From NCBI GenBank assembly GCA_045546695.1, contig JAZQDE010000007.1, positions 1 to 62,458 on the forward strand: a DNA stretch of 62,458 bases. Direction: 5' to 3'. The notes beneath the pieces are model-generated. The model saw nothing but the letters and a program-made list of their open reading frames with translations, searched no databases and was not told the origin of the DNA. Positions 26,548 through 35,873 of this stretch are shown one piece after another. This stretch comes from SIG424 sp045546695 (lineage in GTDB: Bacteria > Bacillota > Clostridia > UBA1212 > UBA1255). Each line of letters begins with the position of its first letter. The first letter of the stretch is position 1. The position numbers and the translations under genes were made by a program.

Positions 26548-28763
26548 TGAAGAGAAATGTAAAGGTAGCATTAATCATATTGGCAGTTTGCCTTCTGGTG
26601 ACATGCTTTGTAGCTTGTAATGACAAGAAAGTATCTTACGTTGCAAAAATTAACGGTGAAAACGTACCGGACGGTATTTTCATGGCGATGTTCAATGAAG
26701 TACTTGATGAAGTTTATAAACAGGAAGATTCAGAACTTGACTATACGCTCGAAGGTGAAAAGTTTTTCGACCAGTTAAAAGAAGTAAAAACGGAATCAGG
26801 AGAGCTTTATATTGATTATTTTGTGAGCGAATCACTGTCAAGAGCAAAGCTTATGATTGCTGCTAAACAGATGGCTATAGCTGACAAAAAATGGCTTACA
26901 GATGAAGAGTATAAGAAGTATAAAGATGAAGCTAAGTCAGAGCTTGAATATTACTTATCATATTATGCACAATACGGTTATGCATTTGAGTCCATAAATC
27001 ACATGGCAGGTATGCTATATGGTATGACAGCCGACGATTATATGGAATATTATGCAATCAACGCCGGTATCAGTGCATTCCAGGATAAGCTTGGCGAGGG
27101 CATTGAATATACAGATGAACAGCTCAAGGCTTTTTACGAGGAAAATATTGAATTGTACAGAGTCGTTACTGTAAGACATTCACTCTTTTCAACAGAAGAC
27201 CTTGACGATACTAAAAAAGCTGAATTACTTGCAGAAGTAGAAGGCTATATTGAAAAATATAACAACGGCGAGATGACGATGGATGATATCGTTAAGATGA
27301 GCGATGACTCTGAAGACGGATATTATGACGTAGTTGCAAACGGACAGTTTGTTCCTGAATTTGAAGACTGGGCTGTTTCACGCAAAGAAGTTTCCGACGC
27401 GCTTGAGATTGTTGAGACAGATTATGGTTATCACGTAATGCAGTGCACAGGAATCAAGGGCATGGAGGATGAAAAGGTCCTTGCGAGTGTTGAACTTGGA
27501 TATGTTGATGATGCTGTCAGCAAGATTATCGAAGAAGAAGCTAAGAATGAAAAGTATAAGGTTACTGACGTTGATTCAAAGCACGCGCAGAAGATTATCT
27601 TAAGAAGTCTTACAGGTGATTTTGAAGATGAAGAAGATGAAGATGCTACTGCAGCTCCGAGCGCTACACCGGTAGAGTACAATGACGCACCTGCTGATAC
27701 GACAGTTATCGCAAAAATCGGTGATAATATTATTTATAAGTCATATTACAGAGAGTTCTTTGCACAGGCTGTATCAGAGGTACTGCTCAATGACCTTGAG
27801 ATACCTGAGGACCTTGAAGTTAAAGAACAATACGAATATGTTATCGAATACATGAAAAAAGAGTGCGAAGATGGCAAGACTTATTCAGAAGTAACTCATG
27901 AAAAGGCTATGGAATTGCTCCTTAAGTTTATGGTTACAAAGAAGCTTGCCGCAGAGTCCGAACATGCACTCACTGAAGAAGAAATTAAATCATATATGAC
28001 TGAACTTGACACCCAGATCGACCAGATGCTTTCATATTATGGCTCATATTACGACGTATCTACGAGAGATGAATTCATGGAATTATACGTAGGTATGAAG
28101 GTTGAAGATTACAAGCAGGTTTACGTTGACCAGATTCTGGTAAGCGACTATTCAGAGGCGGTTTTAAAAGATATTGCTGTATCTGACGAGGAGATTTCAG
28201 AATATTATATCCAGAATGAAGAAGAGCTTAAGATTGTTACTGTAAGACGTATCCTCAGAACAACAGTCGACAAAGATGGTAACAGCTATTCAGACGAAGA
28301 AAAAGCTGAGGTTTATAAAGTAGTCGAAGCGATTCTCAGCAAAATTGATGCAGGCGACTCCCTTGCAGCAATCGCAAAGGCATGGTCACAAGATAGTGGC
28401 GTTGATACAGACGAAGGTCTTGCTGATATCATAAAGGCATATTCACCTTACAATGATGAAATAAGTGCGTGGATTTACAGCCAGACAGAGATTGGTGCAA
28501 AGAATGTATTTGAGACAGAAGATGGATATGAGATTTTCGTAATTGAAGGTATCACAACACTGTCAGAACAAAAAGGTATCGTTTCTGATGAAGAATACGT
28601 AAACTGCGATGCAGTAAAAGAGCAGATTACAAACGCTATAAAAGCAGAAAAATTCGACAAAAAGATAGATGACTATATCAAAGAAAACAATCTGGAGCTT
28701 TCTGATATTGACTGGGATGCTGCAAACGACGTAGAAAAGGACTATTTCACTTATGAAGAGTAA
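26547..28763 (+). CDS. Lipoprotein with two tandem parvulin-type foldase units
   Basis: Extracytoplasmic peptidyl-prolyl isomerase/chaperone of the PrsA/SurA kind, about 738 residues, roughly twice the usual size. Seen: lipoprotein signal with lipobox FVAC near residue 24; then two similar halves, each a SurA_N-like helical region (VAKINGENVPDGIFMAMF and VIAKIGDNIIYKSYYREFF) followed by a PPIC domain (VTVRHSLFSTED... and VTVRRILRTTVD...). The halves are joined by an acidic stretch with TAAPSATP near residue 370. ATG 26547 follows GGAGG at 26536-26540. It would fold secreted proteins at the outer membrane face. Confidence 0.85.
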   Translation: MKRNVKVALIILAVCLLVTCFVACNDKKVSYVAKINGENVPDGIFMAMFNEVLDEVYKQEDSELDYTLEGEKFFDQLKEVKTESGELYIDYFVSESLSRAKLMIAAKQMAIADKKWLTDEEYKKYKDEAKSELEYYLSYYAQYGYAFESINHMAGMLYGMTADDYMEYYAINAGISAFQDKLGEGIEYTDEQLKAFYEENIELYRVVTVRHSLFSTEDLDDTKKAELLAEVEGYIEKYNNGEMTMDDIVKMSDDSEDGYYDVVANGQFVPEFEDWAVSRKEVSDALEIVETDYGYHVMQCTGIKGMEDEKVLASVELGYVDDAVSKIIEEEAKNEKYKVTDVDSKHAQKIILRSLTGDFEDEEDEDATAAPSATPVEYNDAPADTTVIAKIGDNIIYKSYYREFFAQAVSEVLLNDLEIPEDLEVKEQYEYVIEYMKKECEDGKTYSEVTHEKAMELLLKFMVTKKLAAESEHALTEEEIKSYMTELDTQIDQMLSYYGSYYDVSTRDEFMELYVGMKVEDYKQVYVDQILVSDYSEAVLKDIAVSDEEISEYYIQNEEELKIVTVRRILRTTVDKDGNSYSDEEKAEVYKVVEAILSKIDAGDSLAAIAKAWSQDSGVDTDEGLADIIKAYSPYNDEISAWIYSQTEIGAKNVFETEDGYEIFVIEGITTLSEQKGIVSDEEYVNCDAVKEQITNAIKAEKFDKKIDDYIKENNLELSDIDWDAANDVEKDYFTYEE

Positions 28764-30558
28764 TTTGATTCGCATTGCGCTTATGATTATGATGACCGGT
28801 TTGTTTTTTACAGCATGTGGCAGTAATAACACGCCGGATAGTACTGGTGGTACGAAGATGTATATTACAGATATTACCGCAGATGAGTATTACAATAATG
28901 GCTATACCTACAATTCAATTGTAGGTATAGACCAATTTGAAAGAACCTTGATGCCTACTTCTGTTGCCCGCGAGGGTGAACATGAGGTTGGCATTTTTTA
29001 TTTCCTCTGTATGGGTGGTCATGATTCGGGAGCCATATATGACAACAGTAAAATACTGGCAATGGAGAACGGAGTTGAGCTACTGACTCAAACGGATAAC
29101 CAGTACTCAAGGGCAAATGGCCAACATTGGTGGGGCGAGCCATTATATGGATATTACAGCTCATCAGACGAGTGGGTAATAAGACGCCATCTTGAGTTGC
29201 TGGCTCACGCGGGCATCGACTTTCTTGTTTTCGACGTATCAAATGCCGTTACGTATGACATGGCATATATGCGGACTATGAAGGCTATTGACGAGCTTCG
29301 TTCAGAAGGCTTTGACGTACCGCAGTGTGCTTTTTACACAAACTCGGCTTCTCCTGACGTAATTACCAAATTATACAAGGCTACGTATGCAAAGGAAAAA
29401 TATAAGAACGCCTGGTATTATATGGACGGAAAACCACTGATTATCGGCAAAGATATTGCAGCTCTGGACAGTGAAATTGCAGACTTTTTCACGATAAGAG
29501 ATTCACAATGGCCGAATGAACCATTTATTGAAAATGGTTTCCCATGGATGGAATGGACGTATCCGGCTCCTGTGCATAATGGCATTATAAACGTATGTGT
29601 CGCAGCTCATCCGGCTCTGCCTATGTCATACTCACTGACGCACGGCGCTCAGAACTGGGGACGCGGCTGGGACGTTGAGAAACAGGAAAATATTTCTGAG
29701 GACGTTGACAAAGGTACTTATTTCCAGTCTACGTGGGATGTGGCACTCAAAGAAGATCCGCGCATGATTTTCATCACAGGCTGGAATGAATGGACTGTCG
29801 GAAAGACATACGATCCGGGTTACGGTGAATATATTTTTGTTGACTGTGTCAACAAAGAATTTTCACGAGATGCGGAGATTATGAAGGGTGGATACAACGA
29901 CGCCTTCTATATACAGACGGCGATAAATTCCAGAAATTACAAATCTCAGATTATTTCCGCGAATTCTTGCTTTGAAAGCACGCACGTGAACGGTGCTGAC
30001 ATTTTATGGGATAACGTGAAGGCTGTTTTCCGCGACATAGGAGATTTTAACAAGGCAAGAAAGAGCAGTGGCTCTACGTCTGCTATCAAATATGAGCAGG
30101 AACCTGCCCGCAATAACGTTGTTGAGATCAAAGTGTGCGAAGATGCGCAGAATATATATTTCCGCCTTGTGTCCACTGATAACATAAGCACTTATGAAGC
30201 CGGTGACACAAAATGGATGAATCTTTTCATAGGAACAGGAAATGTTTCTGCCAAAGGTTGGGAAAGCTACGAGTACGTTATAAACCGCGAAGTTGACACA
30301 GCAGCCGGCATGGGCTCAATCGAAAAGCTGAACGCCGACTTTACAGGTGAAAAGCTGGCTGAAACAGCAAGCTTCGTGATTGACGGTAATACAATGGTAA
30401 TCACAGTGCCAAAAAGCGCTGTAGGACTGACAGAAAATAACATTTTCTATTTTAAATTTGCTGATAATATTACGTATGCAAATGATATTATGGATTATTA
30501 CGTATCAGGAAAAAGCCTTCCGATGGGAAGACTCAGTTACCAGTATCTGGGAGGATAA
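28753..30558 (+). CDS. Lipoprotein with GH99-like glycosidase domain and CBM9-like C terminus
   Basis: Surface lipoprotein, 601 residues. Seen: signal with lipobox FFTAC near residue 21; a central barrel-like domain at about 60-370 with GIFYFLCMGGHDSG, HWWGEPLYGYYSSSDEWVIR, DFLVFDVSNAVTYDM and ITGWNEWTVGK, resembling the GH71/99-like (WbsX-type) group; and a C-terminal beta domain (about 390-600) resembling CBM9/DOMON sugar-binding folds. Likely acts on an extracellular polysaccharide; the substrate is unknown. It starts inside the preceding gene (11-base overlap), and its tail overlaps the convergent gene by 22 bases. Confidence 0.65.
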   Translation: MKSNLIRIALMIMMTGLFFTACGSNNTPDSTGGTKMYITDITADEYYNNGYTYNSIVGIDQFERTLMPTSVAREGEHEVGIFYFLCMGGHDSGAIYDNSKILAMENGVELLTQTDNQYSRANGQHWWGEPLYGYYSSSDEWVIRRHLELLAHAGIDFLVFDVSNAVTYDMAYMRTMKAIDELRSEGFDVPQCAFYTNSASPDVITKLYKATYAKEKYKNAWYYMDGKPLIIGKDIAALDSEIADFFTIRDSQWPNEPFIENGFPWMEWTYPAPVHNGIINVCVAAHPALPMSYSLTHGAQNWGRGWDVEKQENISEDVDKGTYFQSTWDVALKEDPRMIFITGWNEWTVGKTYDPGYGEYIFVDCVNKEFSRDAEIMKGGYNDAFYIQTAINSRNYKSQIISANSCFESTHVNGADILWDNVKAVFRDIGDFNKARKSSGSTSAIKYEQEPARNNVVEIKVCEDAQNIYFRLVSTDNISTYEAGDTKWMNLFIGTGNVSAKGWESYEYVINREVDTAAGMGSIEKLNADFTGEKLAETASFVIDGNTMVITVPKSAVGLTENNIFYFKFADNITYANDIMDYYVSGKSLPMGRLSYQYLGG

Positions 30559-31211
30559 GACGGCAGATAGCTTTCTAAAACGTATCCGGCTTCTGACTGA
30601 CGGACTGTCAGGATTGCAGAAGATTCGTTTCCTGAAAATGTAATAAAATACCGGTCGGCATCTTTGCTGACTGATTCGATTTCAAGTATACCGGCAGAGG
30701 GCTCTGAATCTCCGCCGGTATGTTCATATCTGACAATATCTGTATCGCTGTTATAAAACGAGCTGTCTTTGATCTGCGGCGGTGCTGAAAACGTCTTATC
30801 AAACAAATCCTGCACAATCTGCGAAGGAATCTCGTAATAGAAATTATCGTCGTCTATTTCATGCTTGTATTCTGTGTATTCGTTATAAAAATTATAGTAG
30901 CTTAAGATAAAAACAAGACCATCGTCCGCAGAACATTTTTCGCTACCTGCTTCTACTCCGCCAAAAAATGGTAGATAAAAAGATATACACAATTTTCTTT
31001 TATCAAAATAATCTCTGACAATTTCTTCCTGTGTCATATCAGGTAGTGGGGTAGGAGTTGTTATCTGCGGATTATCCGGCTCGGGTGTGAGCGTAACAAC
31101 AGGCTCGGCTGTGGGAGTGTTTTCACCGAAAAGATTGTTGCACGATACAAGAAAAAAAGCGCAAAGGATAAAAGTTACAAATAATGATATTTTCCGGATT
31201 GATTTTGCCAT
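30537..31211 (-). CDS. Lipoprotein of unknown function
   Basis: Not recognised. 224 residues with a clear lipoprotein signal (lipobox FLVSC near residue 24), a Thr/Pro-rich linker (TLTPEPD, TTPTPLPD), and then a globular part of about 165 residues rich in Asp, Ser and Tyr. Ribosome binding site GGGAG on the minus strand, with two TATAAT-like elements in the divergent intergenic region 31212-31314. Convergent with and overlapping the GH99-like gene end by 22 bases. Confidence 0.7.
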   Translation of the reverse strand: MAKSIRKISLFVTFILCAFFLVSCNNLFGENTPTAEPVVTLTPEPDNPQITTPTPLPDMTQEEIVRDYFDKRKLCISFYLPFFGGVEAGSEKCSADDGLVFILSYYNFYNEYTEYKHEIDDDNFYYEIPSQIVQDLFDKTFSAPPQIKDSSFYNSDTDIVRYEHTGGDSEPSAGILEIESVSKDADRYFITFSGNESSAILTVRQSEAGYVLESYLPSYPPRYW

Positions 31212-31314
31212 ATGAAACTCCCGTGTGAAGATTATATACGGATTATACCATTGATAAAAAAAGTAATAAAGTTAAATTGTAAATTAAAGAAAAATATGTA
31301 ATAATACACACGTT

Positions 31315-32538
31315 ATGAATAAAGAGAAACTCAAAGGCATAATAAAAACAGTAATACAATTTATATTGAATCCCAGGCTGCTGCTTTGTCTGGGACTTGG
31401 ATGGATAATCACAAATGGCTGGTCGTACGTTCTTTTTGCACTGGGAACATATTTCGGCATAGGCTGGATGGTCGCAGTCGGCGGCGGATATATGGCCTTT
31501 TTATGGTTTCCTTTCACACCGGAAAAAGTAATAACAGTTGTAATTGCAATCGCGCTTCTGAGATTCTTCTTTCCAAATGACCAGAAAACGCTTGCAATTC
31601 TGAAAAATCTATATGAAAAGGCAAAAGCTGCTGTGAAAAACCGCAAAAATATAACTGAAGAACAGAAGAAGAAAAGAAGAAAACGCAGGATAATTGTTCT
31701 GTCTGCTTTAGTCGGCCTTATTGTAATAGCGACCTCTGTCGCTGCTTGGGGAAATAAAGCACTTGTGACTACAAAAATCACCGTGACAAGTGCAGAAATA
31801 CCGCAGAGTTTCGATGGCTTCAGAATCGTACAGATATCAGACCTTCACAATGCAGAATTTGGTAAAAACAACCATAGACTCATAGATGACATTAAAGAAG
31901 CAGATCCGGATATTATTGTTCTGACAGGCGACATGATCGATGGCAACAGAACAGATATGGACGTTACTCTTGATTTTTCACAAAAAGTGGTAGAGATTGC
32001 ACCGACGTATTTTGTTACGGGCAACCACGAAGCCGGTCTTGGTGAAAAATATTTTTCAATGAAAATTCGTCTGGAAGAGATAGGCATTAAAATTCTTGAC
32101 CAGACTCACGATATTATAGAAATAAATGGTGAAAAAATCTGTATTGCAGGCATCAATGACCTGGGATTTTTTGTGGCAGGGAAGTATAACGAAGAAAATC
32201 CGGCTAATTATACGGATACTCTTTCTGAAATGTTGGATCAGACAGAGGACTATTATACGATTCTGCTCAGTCACAGACCTGACTTGTTTGAACGATACGT
32301 TGAAGCCGGTGTTGATCTCGTCTTTACGGGACACGCACATGGCGGACAGATAAGGATTCCGTTTGTTGGCGGAGTATACTCGCCGGGGCAGGGAATGTTT
32401 CCTGAATTTGACAGTGGAATTTATAAAAATGGCGACACACAGATGATCGTAAGCAGAGGTCTTGGTAACAGCCGTTTCCCGCTTAGGGTAAACAACAGAC
32501 CCGAAATTATACTCGCAGTTCTCAACTCAGAATCATAA
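31315..32538 (+). CDS. Membrane-bound calcineurin-like metallophosphoesterase (YkuE/YaeI-like)
   Basis: 407 residues. N-terminal part with three or more hydrophobic segments (about residues 18-85 and 120-142), a basic KKKRRKRR patch, then a dimetal phosphoesterase domain: ISDLHNAEFG, LTGDMIDGN, GNHEAG, LSHRPDLF and GHAHGGQIRIP carry the Asp, Asn and His ligands. Related proteins hydrolyse lipid or nucleotide phosphoesters at the membrane; the substrate here is unknown. ATG 31315 has no ribosome binding site, and the only -35/-10 pair seen (TTGTAA 31277, TAATAAT about 31299) would start transcription within a few bases of it, suggesting a leaderless message. Confidence 0.82.
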   Translation: MNKEKLKGIIKTVIQFILNPRLLLCLGLGWIITNGWSYVLFALGTYFGIGWMVAVGGGYMAFLWFPFTPEKVITVVIAIALLRFFFPNDQKTLAILKNLYEKAKAAVKNRKNITEEQKKKRRKRRIIVLSALVGLIVIATSVAAWGNKALVTTKITVTSAEIPQSFDGFRIVQISDLHNAEFGKNNHRLIDDIKEADPDIIVLTGDMIDGNRTDMDVTLDFSQKVVEIAPTYFVTGNHEAGLGEKYFSMKIRLEEIGIKILDQTHDIIEINGEKICIAGINDLGFFVAGKYNEENPANYTDTLSEMLDQTEDYYTILLSHRPDLFERYVEAGVDLVFTGHAHGGQIRIPFVGGVYSPGQGMFPEFDSGIYKNGDTQMIVSRGLGNSRFPLRVNNRPEIILAVLNSES

Positions 32539-32592
32539 AACATTTTTTAACAAAATATACATCTTTTTTATCACTTATCCGACAACAGAATA

Positions 32593-32621
32593 TTGTAAAA
32601 AAGTTTTAAAAGTGATACAAT
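32593..32621 (+). promoter_or_regulatory. Promoter of the malate-to-succinate Hdr-Flx-Frd operon
   Basis: TTGTAA at 32593-32598, 17-base spacer, TACAAT at 32616-32621. No further strong promoter or terminator was seen until 45121, so one transcript of about 12.5 kb is likely. Confidence 0.75.
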
Positions 32622-32624
32622 CGC

Positions 32625-32665
32625 AAAGCCTATGTGTTAATTTGGAACAATAGGTGGCTTTTTGC
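32625..32665 (+). terminator. Terminator-like hairpin in the operon leader
   Basis: AAAGCCTATgTGTT pairs with AACAATAGGtGGCTTT around the loop AATTTGG, followed by T residues. It may end upstream readthrough or act as an attenuator, since the promoter -10 ends at 32621 and most of the hairpin would be in the leader. Confidence 0.6.
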
Positions 32666-32719
32666 ATGGTTGTAAATAGCCGTAGCATTAGAGAAAGTGG
32701 AAAAAAAGAGGTAGAAAGT

Positions 32720-33652
32720 ATGAACAAAATTACAATTATCGGAAGTGGAAAGGTTGGCGCAACAATCGCTCATTCATTGGTTGTTTCCGGGCTCTCATCG
32801 GAAATCGTATTGATTGATATCAATCACGCTAGAGCAGAAGGCGAAGCGCTTGATATCGAACAAGGTATCTTTTTCTGCAATCCAGGAAAAATTTATGGCG
32901 GCACATACGATGATGCCGTAGGTTCTGATATCGTTATTATCACATCCGGTGTGGGCAGAAAGCCCGGTCAATCAAGACTTGAACTTGCTCAGGTTAATAT
33001 TGACATTTTAAAGAGCGTTATTCCGGAAATTACACGTCGTGTTCCTGAGGCAATATACGTTTTGGTAAGCAATCCTGTAGACGTACTTACATATGCATTC
33101 TGCAAGTGTTCCGGTATCCCGCTCCACAGAGTAATCGGTTCCGGTAATACAATTGATACAGCTCGTCTCAGCGCATATCTTTCAGAAAAATATGAAATCG
33201 GTCACGAGAATGTACATGCTTACGTACTTGGCGAACACGGTGATTCTTCATTCGTTCCGTGGTCAATCGCAAACATCTGCGGCATTCCGTTGGATCAGTG
33301 CAGCAAAGCTTTCGACGTTGATTACGAGCTTAATCGCGAGGAAGCAGAAGAGTACGTTCGTAAAGCAGGCGGAAAGGTTATTGAGCGCAAAGGTGCTACA
33401 TATTATGCAATTTCAATTGCTGTATGTGCAATATGCAGAGCTATTATTGACGGTGTGCCTACTGTTCTTCCTGTATCAACAATGATGAACGGCGAGTACG
33501 GTATCAATGATGTTTGCCTTAGTACTCTTAATATTATTGATCGCAACGGTGTTAAGAGTAAAGTGGATATTCCGCTTACTGACGATGAGATTGCGCAACT
33601 TCAAAAGAGTGCAGCTGCTCTCAAAGCAACGATAGCAAGCGTTGAGATTTAA
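32720..33652 (+). CDS. LDH-family 2-hydroxyacid dehydrogenase, probably malate dehydrogenase
   Basis: NAD-dependent dehydrogenase, 310 residues. Seen: Rossmann GSGKVG at 8-13, Asp33 (NAD rather than NADP), catalytic Arg86, Asp146, Arg149 and His173 (GEHGDS). The overall sequence looks like L-lactate dehydrogenase (SNPVDVLTY, GSGNTIDTARL). The residue that separates lactate from malate enzymes (Gln102 in LDH) is Arg80 here (GVGRKPGQSR), as in malate dehydrogenases. With fumarase 33 bases downstream, oxaloacetate reduction to malate is the likely role. ATG 32720 follows AGAGGTAGAAAG; the longer frame from 32654 is rejected. Confidence 0.85.
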   Translation: MNKITIIGSGKVGATIAHSLVVSGLSSEIVLIDINHARAEGEALDIEQGIFFCNPGKIYGGTYDDAVGSDIVIITSGVGRKPGQSRLELAQVNIDILKSVIPEITRRVPEAIYVLVSNPVDVLTYAFCKCSGIPLHRVIGSGNTIDTARLSAYLSEKYEIGHENVHAYVLGEHGDSSFVPWSIANICGIPLDQCSKAFDVDYELNREEAEEYVRKAGGKVIERKGATYYAISIAVCAICRAIIDGVPTVLPVSTMMNGEYGINDVCLSTLNIIDRNGVKSKVDIPLTDDEIAQLQKSAAALKATIASVEI

Positions 33653-33685
33653 GTAATTTTCACAGAGATTACGGGAGGATTAAAA

Positions 33686-35062
33686 ATGGAATATCGTATC
33701 GAACATGACTCTATGGGCGAGGTAAAGGTACCTGCCGATAAGCTTTGGGCAGCCCAAACACAAAGAAGTCACGAGAATTTTGAAATTGGTGTTAATATTG
33801 AAACAATGCCTATGGAGATTATCCACGCATTTGGTATCCTTAAAAAGGCAGCCGCTCAGGCGAACTACAAGCTTCGTCCTGAAAAAATGACTGCTGAAAA
33901 GCTCGCGGCTATTTCAACTGCATGCGACGAGATAATTGCAGGCAAGCAGAACCACAATTTCCCGCTTGTTGTATGGCAGACAGGCTCAGGCACGCAGTCA
34001 AACATGAACTCAAACGAAGTTATCGCAAACCGCGGTAATGAGATTGCCGGCAAAAAGCTTCTTCATCCGAACGATGACGTAAACATGAGCCAGTCATCAA
34101 ACGATACTTTCCCGACCGCTATGCATATCGCAGCTGTATTGATGCTTGAAAACAAGCTCATACCTGCTGCAAACACATTAATTGATACATTCAGACGCCT
34201 CGAAGCAGAAAACGAAGGCATTGTAAAGAGCGGACGTACACATCTTCAGGATGCGACTCCGATCACTTTCAGCCAGGAAATCAGCGGCTGGAGATCAAGC
34301 CTTGAAAAAGACGTTGAACTTATAGAACGTTCTATCGCACCACTTTGCGAACTCGCTTTAGGCGGCACAGCAGTAGGCACAGGCCTCAATGCACCTAAAG
34401 GTTTTGGCGAGGTAGTAGCTGCGGAAGTTGCAGAACTCACAGGCAAGCCTTTCGTAACAGCTGCCAACAAGTTCCATTCACTTACTTCAAAAGATGAGAT
34501 AGTATTTGCTCATGGAGCTATCAAAGCCCTTGCTTGCGACATGATGAAAATCGCAAACGACGTAAGATGGCTTGCAAGCGGCCCCAGAGACGGTCTCGGC
34601 GAGATATTTATTCCTGAAAACGAACCCGGCTCATCAATCATGCCAGGTAAAGTTAACCCCACACAGTGCGAAGCCGTTACAATGGTAGCCGTACAGGTTA
34701 TGGGCAACGACGTAGCAGTAGGCATGGCAGCTTCACAGGGTAATTTCGAACTCAACGTATTCATGCCTGTATGTATTTACAATTTCCTGCAGTCAGCAAG
34801 ACTTCTTGCAGACGCAATTCTTTCTTTCAACAAAAATTGTGCTGTAGGCATCAAAGCAAACAAAGAAAAGATGCACCACAATCTGCACAATTCACTGATG
34901 CTCGTTACAGCTCTCAATCCATATATTGGATATGAGAACGCTGCAAAAACAGCAAAAAAAGCATTTAAAGATAACATTTCACTTAAAGAAGCATGCGTAG
35001 AGCTTGGCTTCCTTACAGCTGAAAAATTTGATGAAGTTTTCCATCCCGAACAGATGGTTTAA
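33686..35062 (+). CDS. fumC: Class II fumarate hydratase
   Basis: Interconverts malate and fumarate without an iron-sulfur cluster. 458 residues, usual length. Seen: the family signature GSSIMPGKVNPTQCEA near residue 315, SGSGTQSNMNSNEV and SQSSNDTFPTAMH (active-site loops), and the HLQDATPITF histidine. In the operon it links malate dehydrogenase to the fumarate reductase genes. Aspartase and argininosuccinate lyase share the fold, but the motif details and context favour fumarase. Ribosome binding site GGGAGG. Confidence 0.93.
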   Translation: MEYRIEHDSMGEVKVPADKLWAAQTQRSHENFEIGVNIETMPMEIIHAFGILKKAAAQANYKLRPEKMTAEKLAAISTACDEIIAGKQNHNFPLVVWQTGSGTQSNMNSNEVIANRGNEIAGKKLLHPNDDVNMSQSSNDTFPTAMHIAAVLMLENKLIPAANTLIDTFRRLEAENEGIVKSGRTHLQDATPITFSQEISGWRSSLEKDVELIERSIAPLCELALGGTAVGTGLNAPKGFGEVVAAEVAELTGKPFVTAANKFHSLTSKDEIVFAHGAIKALACDMMKIANDVRWLASGPRDGLGEIFIPENEPGSSIMPGKVNPTQCEAVTMVAVQVMGNDVAVGMAASQGNFELNVFMPVCIYNFLQSARLLADAILSFNKNCAVGIKANKEKMHHNLHNSLMLVTALNPYIGYENAAKTAKKAFKDNISLKEACVELGFLTAEKFDEVFHPEQMV

Positions 35063-35081
35063 TAAAAGGAGGCAATATTAA

Positions 35082-35873
35082 ATGAAGGTAGCATACTTTC
35101 CGGGCTGTACATTGAAAACAAAAGCCAAAGAGCTTGACAGATATGCAAGGAAGTGCGCTGAAATACTTGATGTTTCTCTTGAGGAGATTGAAGACTGGCA
35201 ATGCTGCGGTGGCGTATTTACTACCTCGCGCGACGAAGTGGCAACCAAACTCTCTTCTGTAAGAGCCTTATCTGCTGCCAAGAAAGATAACAACATTCTG
35301 GTAACTGTATGTTCAGCTTGCCATAATGTAATAAAGCAGACAAATTATGCCATGCAAAATGACGCTGAGTTCGCACTCCGCGTCAATAATTATCTTGGTA
35401 AAGATGAAGAGTATGACGGCACTACCGAGGTGCTTCACTATCTGGAGCTGCTCAGAGATAAAGTAGGTTATGACAACGTGGCAAAGAAAGTAACTAAGCC
35501 ACTTGCCGGTAAAAAAGTTGCGGCATACTACGGATGCCTTTTGCTTCGCCCGAACAGCGTAATGCACACAGACGATCCGGAGAATCCTACCATTATGGAG
35601 GATCTTATCCGCGCGCTCGGTGGCGAGCCTGTAATATATCCTGAAAGAAACGAATGTTGTGGAGGATATATCACACTTGAAAATCCTGAATTTTCAGCGA
35701 CAAGAAGCCATAAAGTAACACAAAGTGCTTTCAATCACGGAGCTGATATCATCGTAACAGCCTGCCCGCTTTGCAAATATAATCTGGAAAAGAACGGAAC
35801 GCCCGTTCCTGTAGTTTATTTCACAGATCTTATGGCAGAGGCAATGGGAGTAAAGGAGGATACAAATGCATAA
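35082..35873 (+). CDS. hdrB: Heterodisulfide reductase subunit B-like (two CCG domains)
   Basis: 263 residues with two complete cysteine-rich CCG motifs: C9-x31-C41C42G-x34-C77xxC80 and C152-x39-C192C193G-x34-C228xxC231. In HdrB these bind two noncubane 4Fe-4S clusters that cleave disulfides. The same domain occurs in SdhE and in the C-terminal part of thiol:fumarate reductase subunit TfrB. There is no other sign of methanogen CoM/CoB chemistry here, so the natural disulfide or electron partner is open. It could hand electrons to the FrdB-like protein downstream. It follows fumC by 19 bases with GGAGG. Confidence 0.88.
   Translation: MKVAYFPGCTLKTKAKELDRYARKCAEILDVSLEEIEDWQCCGGVFTTSRDEVATKLSSVRALSAAKKDNNILVTVCSACHNVIKQTNYAMQNDAEFALRVNNYLGKDEEYDGTTEVLHYLELLRDKVGYDNVAKKVTKPLAGKKVAAYYGCLLLRPNSVMHTDDPENPTIMEDLIRALGGEPVIYPERNECCGGYITLENPEFSATRSHKVTQSAFNHGADIIVTACPLCKYNLEKNGTPVPVVYFTDLMAEAMGVKEDTNA

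Noticed and set aside
32541..32556. Rex (NADH-sensing repressor) site before the malate/succinate operon
   Set aside because: Only one half (TTTTAACAA) fits; the other half of the palindrome is missing.
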